From Ceratobasidium sp. AG-K (Eukaryota > Basidiomycota > Agaricomycetes > Cantharellales > Ceratobasidiaceae), in contig JAWNGF010000011.1 in NCBI GenBank assembly GCA_037039685.1, positions 1,488,001 to 1,552,000 on the forward strand: DNA of 64,000 bases. The letters are read 5' to 3'. A model generated the notes under the pieces. The model was not told where the DNA came from, ran no database searches, and was given only the letters and a program-made list of their open reading frames with translations. The position numbers and the translations under genes are program-made. This document shows, piece after piece, positions 58,544 to 64,000 of the stretch (its first letter is position 1; each line of letters starts with the position of its first letter).

Positions 58544-58556
58544 CTTAAGAGTCCGT
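58544..58556 (-). other. Polypurine tract
   Basis: TTAAGGGGGAG on the minus strand next to the LTR start; it primes plus-strand synthesis during reverse transcription. Confidence 0.65.
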
Positions 58557-58575
58557 TTGGGGGACCTGAACGGAC

Positions 58576-59340
58576 CTACTGCACTGTACAGTCCCTTTCC
58601 TTTTTCAGCATAAAGTCTTCCAGCCCCTCCTCCTCCTCCAAGGTCAGGTCGATGGGATTAAAACTGGTATTTCCCGGTTCGTCCGAGAACTTCTCCCATT
58701 CCTCCCAAGTTTCTTCCTTCGTCCAGTCCGCCTTGGACCAGTCCAAAACCCTCTCCTGGACCTCCACAAACTCCTCATCCCACTGTCGCACATCGGGCTC
58801 TACCTCCTTCCATGCCGACACGTCCGTCTCCTCCTTCCTCAACCAGTAAGGTTCCCATTCAATTTTTTCCTTCTGGTACCTCCCCCTTTCCATCCTCCAA
58901 TCGCTTAGGTCCTTCTCGTAGTTGGCGTCCCAGGCGTCGTTCCATCTAGGTCGGAGCGTTGGCTGCCTTCCGTCGTAGCCTGGTACCCACTCGCTCGAGT
59001 ACGCTCCTTCTTGTCCCCATTCGACCACTCCGAGCATGTGGGTGGAGAGGAGGACAACCTCCGAGACCTGGAATGCGGCGCACCCTCGGCAGACGAATAT
59101 GTCCTTTTGCAGGAGCTGCATGCGTGTTGGCCATTTTTTCCCGACCCACTGGAATTCCCCCAAGTCTGAGTGGAGGACGTCGTCCGAGGCCCTGAAGTGC
59201 ATTCTTCCAGAGCTTTGTTGCGACCTCTTGAAGACGTAGAGGGCAGCTCCGGAGTCGAGAATCCTTGCCGTGGCAAAGGCAGGTCCTTCGAGGACACGGG
59301 TGAGGTTGTTGGTGATGGTGGAACGGGTGACGGCAGGCAT
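58576..59340 (-). CDS. Extra retroelement frame downstream of pol, unknown function
   Basis: 254 codons from ATG 59340 (an earlier in-frame ATG is 59409) to TAG-side stop at 58576, located between the chromodomain and the LTR. The start MPAVTRSTITNNLTRVL is followed by a possible beta-rich segment, one CRGC pair, and a strongly acidic, Trp-rich tail (KADWTKEETWEEWEKF, LTLEEEEGLEDF). It overlaps the last 430 bp of the pol frame in another frame. The protein-like composition and complete length argue it is real. I do not recognise a family; it is neither an envelope-like protein (no membrane segments) nor a second capsid. Confidence 0.55.
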   Translation of the reverse strand: MPAVTRSTITNNLTRVLEGPAFATARILDSGAALYVFKRSQQSSGRMHFRASDDVLHSDLGEFQWVGKKWPTRMQLLQKDIFVCRGCAAFQVSEVVLLSTHMLGVVEWGQEGAYSSEWVPGYDGRQPTLRPRWNDAWDANYEKDLSDWRMERGRYQKEKIEWEPYWLRKEETDVSAWKEVEPDVRQWDEEFVEVQERVLDWSKADWTKEETWEEWEKFSDEPGNTSFNPIDLTLEEEEGLEDFMLKKERDCTVQ

Positions 59341-62300
59341 TGTAGAGGGCAAAAAAGATTTAAAGCGTAGAGTTGAGGGTGTTTCTTGGAATAGTAGCAA
59401 GTTTTGCAAGTGACACTACTGGTTTCGCCGCCTCTGCCTTTTATCCTTCCTGGAGCGTAGTTAGATGGCGTGGGAGCGTCGGGGTGTCGGCGTAGAAGGT
59501 CCTTGATTATCTTTGAAAGGTGGCCAAAATCTTCCGCCCTTTGTTCTGTGTCTTCTTCGCTTCCATAACCCTTCCATCTGACCCTGTAAAAAAGACCGTC
59601 CTTTGTCTCCTTCCAGTCCAAAATCCTATCTACTTCGTATTCTTCCTCTCCTTCTTCTGTTATGATCGGCGGTGGTCGGGGTTGGTTACGGCTGAATTCA
59701 GTGTCTCCTTTGTAAGGGCTCAGCAGATCGATGTGGAAAACAGGGTGCACCCTCATTGTTGCCGGCAAATCAAGCTCATAAGCATGTGACCCTATCTGTC
59801 GCTTCACAACAAATGGCCCGTGCTTTTTGTTATCCAGCTTCTTTGATGGTCTCTTTGTCTGAATGTTCTTTCCCAGCAGCCAAACTAGATCTCCTTCTTG
59901 GTACTCGTTCTTCGGATCTTCTTTTGGGAGCCTTTGGGTTTCCATTGATGCAATTGCTTCATCCCGGATTTTACGCCATTTTCCTGTGATGTTGTTTGCT
60001 TCTGGAACCGCGGATTCTTCTGTTGAGATGTTCCACAGTGGTTCCCTTCCATAGACAATCTCGAAGGGGGAACTACCCGTTGCGCGGTGCTTCTGTAGAT
60101 TATAGCTAAATTCCGCAATTGGTAACAAGTCCGCCCAATCATCCTGCCGGTAGTTGACGAACGATCGTAGCCAGCCTTCCATCCATTGATTGATTCTCTC
60201 CGTTATTCCATCTGTTTGGGGGTGGTAGGCAGTACTGAAACCTGGGCTAGTTCCAATTTTCTCATAGATGGCTTTCATAAGTTTGGAATTGAAAGTAGTC
60301 CCTCGGTCTGAGATTGTGCTCTTTGGAAAACCATGCAGTTTCCAAACATTTGTGATGAAAAGATTTGCAAGGTCGCTTGCCGTGTGAGATTCTTTGCAGG
60401 GTATGAAGTGCGCCATTCTTGAGAATCAGTCCACCACTACTAAGATGCTATCTGATCCCCTGGATTTTGGTAACTTCACTACAAAGTCAAATGCTATGTC
60501 TTCCCACGGTCCTTTTGGAATTTCCAGAGGTTTGATCGGGACTATTGATTTCGATCCCTTTGTCCGTTGGCAGGTCTCACATGATTCCACGTATCTGTTT
60601 ATGCTTTGCTTCATCCCTGGCCAGAAGTATCTTCTTGATATTAGTTCCAGTGTTCTAGCCTGTCCTTGATGTCCTGCGACCTTTGAGTCGTGATGAATTC
60701 GCATGATGGCCAGTCTGGATTCCTTATCTTCTGGCACGTAGATTCTTCCCTTGAACCATAATAGTCCCTCCTTGAAATCATAATCTTTCGCGCTGTGTTG
60801 TAGGGTTTTTGGTAATGTTTCCCTCGATTTGCAGATTTCTTTGATTTGTGCTAGTCCTTCATCTGTTTCCTGAGCCTCCTTGATAGTCTCTATGATGTTC
60901 GTTTCTACTTGTCCCATAAATCCTTTGAACCTTTCAACAGAAATCATTACTTGTTCAGGCGTGGGGGTATCTTCATGGTCTGGTCGCCTAGACAATAGGT
61001 CCGGTTTAGATGACAGGATTCCAGGGCGATATATGATATCAAAGTTATAGGAAGCAAGCAACTGATGCCATCTTGCGTGTCGACGGTTGAAAGTTCTTGC
61101 TTCCTTCCAGAACTGTAGATTCCTATGATCGGTGTAGATGGTGATAGGGTCCTTTGTTCCCTCTAGGTAAAGTCTCCAATGAGTTAAAGATTCTATGATT
61201 GCCATAAGCTCCTTATTGTGGACGTCGTAGTTGAGCTGAGCCTCGTTGAAAGATTTTGAAAGAAAAGCAATAGGGTGTAGGTAGCCATCATCCTGCCTTT
61301 GCAACAGGATTGCTCCCATTGCTACTCCACTTGCGTCTGTTTCCAAGAAGAAGGGTTTATCAGGGTTCGGATGGCGTAGAGTCAGTTCCTTGCTGATTTC
61401 CGTTTTTAAGGCTTCAAATGCTTCCTTCTGATCGTTTCCCCATTCCCATTTGTTCTCCTTTCTTGTTAAGGCTGTCAGGGGCTTTGCTAAACGACTGAAA
61501 TTCGGTACAAATCTTTGGTAGAAATTTGCGAACCCTAGGAAGGCTTGGACTTGCTTGACTGTTTTTGGTTCCTTCCACTCCTTTATTGCCTTGACCTTTT
61601 CTTCCTCCATTGAGATGCCCGAATCGCTGATTCCAAGTCCGGTATACATTAATTTGGTGACAAAGAATTCGCATTTTGGAAGCTTTGCAAAAAGATTTTC
61701 CTCCAGTAAGATTTTTAGTACTTTTCTGACATCCACGGTATGTTGGCTTCTGTCCTTGGAGAAGACCAGGATGTCGTCAATGTATACAATGACACATACG
61801 TCGATAAGATCATGGAAAATGTGATTCATATATCTTTGGAAGATGGCAGGCGCGTTTTTTAGTCCAAAAGGCATGACGACGTATTCGAAGAGTCCTTCTT
61901 TTGTTCTGAAAGCTGTCTTCCATTCGTCGCCTTCCCTGATTCTTATATTGTTGAAACCCATGCGTAGATCAATCTTGGAGAAAATTTTCGTGTCCTTGAT
62001 TTTATCCAGGAGGTCTTCCATTAGGGGCATTGGGAATCTATTGTCCTTTGTAATGGCATTTACTCCTCTGAGGTCTTGAACAAGTCGTAGCTGGCGAATT
62101 GCTCCTGGATTTTTTGGATCGATGGGTTTTTTAACAAAGAAACAAGGTGATGCAATGGGTGATTTGCTTGGTCGGATCTTTCCCGCTGCGATTTCCTCAT
62201 CCAGGTATTCTCTTAGTGCAATTGATTCAGCTGGAGAGAGTGGGATTGGTCTGGCCGGCTTTGGAAGTTCAGCTCCTTCCTTGAAATCTATGGCGCAGTC

Positions 62301-62819
62301 GTAAGGTCGATGATCTGGGATCCTTTTGAACTTTTCTTCACTGAAAACATCGGCAAATTCCTTGAATTCTTTGGGTAGGTCGTCTATAGAGGCTGTTCTT
62401 GCTAGGATGGGTTCTGGCCGCCATGATACGTGCTTTGTTTTCCAATCGATGACCGGATTTGCTTCTTCTAACCATTCTAGTCCTAGGATAAGTTTAGTTT
62501 CTCCAGTAGGCATAGCAAAGAAGACTTGTTTAAAGGTTCTTCCTTCCACGTCTAGTTCCAGCTTAGCTTTGAAGCGTATTTGGTGAGAGAGTTCTTTTCC
62601 CTGGATACCGATTACTTTTTTCGGAGTGGAAAGTTCCATGAGTGGGATGTTGTTGGATCGTGCCCAAGAGATGTCCAAGAAGTTTTTTGATGCTCCAGAA
62701 TCGATGAGGGTTGGGATAGGTTCTGTGATTCCGGCAACGTTTGCGTAAACAATGGTTGACTCATTTGTTGCTCTAAAGTACATTGTTTCCGTTGCCGGTT
62801 TTTTGGTCTCTCCACACAC
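58905..62819 (-). pseudogene. pol: Chromovirus pol polyprotein with one in-frame stop
   Basis: Frame opens near 62819 in the -1 frame relative to gag. Order: protease LIDSGASKNFLD; reverse transcriptase with KIDLRMGFNNIRI, VMPFGLKNAPAIFQRYMN and YIDDILVF (62.0-61.7 kb); RNase H ETDASGVAMGAIL, NKELMAI, YTDHRNLQFW; integrase zinc region HHDSKVAGHQGQ...CETCQRTKG. A TGA stop lies at 60426-60428, in the integrase core just after LVVVD, after which the same frame goes on (FSRMAHFIPCKES, TISDRGTTFN, AYHPQTDGITERIN). A chromodomain (YEVDRILDWKETKDGLFYRVRWKGYG) ends near 59478. The stop stands where related elements usually carry Arg or Lys; CGA to TGA would explain it. The open frame continues to 58905 but its last 190 codons are probably noise over the extra frame. 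Confidence 0.92.
59478..59645 (-). other. Chromodomain region of pol
   Basis: Encodes the C-terminal chromodomain with the conserved VRWKGYG core; two of the usual aromatic-cage positions look substituted (DTEQRAED where related proteins read NTWEPAEN). Confidence 0.75.
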
Positions 62820-62821
62820 AG

Positions 62822-64000
62822 TTAGAGGGAGACCCCTTCTTTTCCCGAGTCTTCTACGATTGTTGCCTCCCTTCCTTTAATGCTAGGTTCCGTCGTTATC
62901 CATTCCTTGGACGGGCACTTGAATGAGCGGTGTCCTTCCTGTCCGCACTTCAGGCAGCGGTTGGTTGCTATCCTTGCTTTGTATACTTCGTCAGGCAGCT
63001 GCTTTGTAGAGGATTGTCCGCTAGTGGTTGGTTGGGCCGCCTTCTTCCCCGTCGAGGTCTTGATTTGTTGCAATTTCTGGTCAATAGAGATTGCGATTGA
63101 GATCCACCGGTCAAGGGAAAGTTCTCGTTCTGTCCCATCTTCATTGATCAGGGTCAGTTCAAAGCGAGCTAGTTCGGTCTTGACTTCTGACTTCAACCCT
63201 TCCTTGAATTGGTTGATCAGAGCTTCCTGTCCCCAGTTTACGTCTACCAGAAGATATCGGAATTCTGAAGCATAATTTGCTACAGAGTTGTTTTGTTTGC
63301 ATTTTCGGATATCTGATTTGGCTTTAGCTTTTTTGTTGGGGTCGCTGAACTGTTCCATGAAGTGTGCCTTGAAACTTTCCCATGAGGCAAGGTTTTGGTT
63401 ATTTTCCCTTTGGTTGAGCAACCGTAAGAGTACTTGTGCCCAGTGAGTGGCAGCTTTGTTTTCGGATTTGAAGTTTGCTAGGGCTTCGCGGATCCTTTCT
63501 TTGTTGGAAGTGTATTGATCGCCTAGGCGTACGAAGTAGCTTTCCATTTGTGTGATAAACATTTCGGCACCTTCCCCTTTCTTTCCGTCGAAGGCTTCTG
63601 GGCGAGTTACTTTGGGCCGACGTGGTCCACTACCCGTGTTTGGGTTTTCGGTCAACCGCTGGATTCTCAATTCTAATTTGTCAATCCTGGTAGATTCTGC
63701 GTCTGGATGAGGTGGGGAATTTGATCGCCTAGAGGGGATCCCATGAAGGGATGCTTCGTCCATTTCTTCTCGCATATTGTTGATGGTTTCTTGAACTTCC
63801 GTGATTTTGGTAGTGAAGGAGGCTCCCTCTTGTCGTAAGGTTTCTAGTCCTTGTGTTACTGCCTCATTCCATTCGAGTTGTCCCTGTCTGGTAGTGTTGA
63901 GTTCTTTGCGTACGTTATTCACTAGCCCTTGGGTGTTGGCAACTTCATTTCGAAGGCGGGTTACGTCTTGACCAACTAGAAAGGAATTATGTTCGCCGTT
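62822..64000 (-). CDS. gag: Chromovirus gag, truncated by the window edge
   Basis: The frame is open from the right edge to TAA 62822-62824 (at least 392 codons). The N-terminal visible part is heptad-like (VTRLRNEVANTQGLVNNVRKEL), a probable coiled coil. The retrotransposon capsid region includes RPEAFDGKKGEGAEMFITQMESYF, ATHWAQVLLRL, WESFKAHFMEQFSDP and ANYASEFRYLLVDVNWGQEALINQFKEGL. A nucleocapsid zinc knuckle CLKCGQEGHRSFKC (C-x2-C-x4-H-x4-C) is near the end. It packages element RNA. Pol follows in the -1 frame with a short overlap, so translation of pol would need -1 frameshifting. Confidence 0.93.
   Translation of the reverse strand, partial: NGEHNSFLVGQDVTRLRNEVANTQGLVNNVRKELNTTRQGQLEWNEAVTQGLETLRQEGASFTTKITEVQETINNMREEMDEASLHGIPSRRSNSPPHPDAESTRIDKLELRIQRLTENPNTGSGPRRPKVTRPEAFDGKKGEGAEMFITQMESYFVRLGDQYTSNKERIREALANFKSENKAATHWAQVLLRLLNQRENNQNLASWESFKAHFMEQFSDPNKKAKAKSDIRKCKQNNSVANYASEFRYLLVDVNWGQEALINQFKEGLKSEVKTELARFELTLINEDGTERELSLDRWISIAISIDQKLQQIKTSTGKKAAQPTTSGQSSTKQLPDEVYKARIATNRCLKCGQEGHRSFKCPSKEWITTEPSIKGREATIVEDSGKEGVSL

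Larger units (their letters stand above)
57865..64000 (-). mobile_element. Ty3/gypsy chromovirus retrotransposon, 5' end beyond the window
   Basis: From right to left: gag (to the right edge), pol with protease, reverse transcriptase, RNase H, integrase and chromodomain, an extra open frame, polypurine tract and 3' LTR. The order PR-RT-RH-IN-chromo defines a chromovirus. The integrase chromodomain of such elements targets insertion to marked chromatin. Confidence 0.95.

Noticed and set aside
58905..59478. C-terminal 190 codons of the pol frame as a real domain
   Set aside because: Lies after the chromodomain, is low-complexity Ser/Thr/Pro/Arg, and overlaps the more protein-like extra frame.
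1..64000. CRISPR arrays, bacterial operons, prophage
   Set aside because: Spliced eukaryotic genes throughout; no regularly spaced repeats.

Overview
This is nuclear DNA of a filamentous fungus. Genes are split by many short introns (about 43-75 nt, GT...AG, branch points near CTNAC/CTAAT), intergenic spaces are short, and protein families are fungal (Zn2Cys6 regulator, Elongator Elp4, Surf1/Shy1, FNT and GPR1/FUN34 carriers, MYND proteins, a chromovirus). The expanded BTB family, the MYND architecture and the retroelement suggest an agaricomycete basidiomycete, most likely a Ceratobasidium/Rhizoctonia-type fungus; the genus is an inference from family resemblance only. All exon models were read by eye from splice signals and frame continuity. 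A 31-base run of N at 27884-27914 marks a scaffold gap.

Layout. 1-1226: 5' part of an unrecognised minus-strand gene. 3445-6517: tandem pair of small helical proteins (first copy frameshifted). 7225-9438: Rap1-like telomere protein and a voltage-sensor-like membrane protein, diverging from a 20-bp double E-box palindrome. 10867-12770: proline-rich nuclear-type protein. 13109-20721: two formate/nitrite transporters in opposite orientation flanking a leucine-rich-repeat protein and a Surf1 cytochrome oxidase assembly factor. 21245-24799: 12-exon Zn2Cys6 transcription factor, divergent from a damaged Elp4. 28338-29439: acetate-type transporter. 30389-32816: BTB pseudogene and BTB gene on the minus strand. 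32962-34430: glycerol-3-phosphate dehydrogenase. 35148-35998: MYND protein. 36247-38139: MFS transporter. 38974-44681: 1797-residue repeat and coiled-coil protein. 45994-57596: five more BTB paralogues on the plus strand, interrupted by S-formylglutathione hydrolase and a broken copy of its first exon. 57865-64000: 3' end of a Ty3/gypsy chromovirus on the minus strand, with its LTR.

How it fits together. Several conserved genes deal with one- and two-carbon acids: two formate/nitrite channels, an acetate carrier, and S-formylglutathione hydrolase, which releases formate. They are scattered and each has its own promoter, so co-regulation is not shown. The most distinctive locus is the BTB array. 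Six splice-resolvable copies share one gene architecture, including a terminal coding exon of exactly 10 nt, and the array has grown by segmental duplication that also copied the start of the neighbouring hydrolase gene. Several otherwise good genes carry one-base frame breaks next to short homopolymers, so some apparent pseudogenes may be assembly errors.
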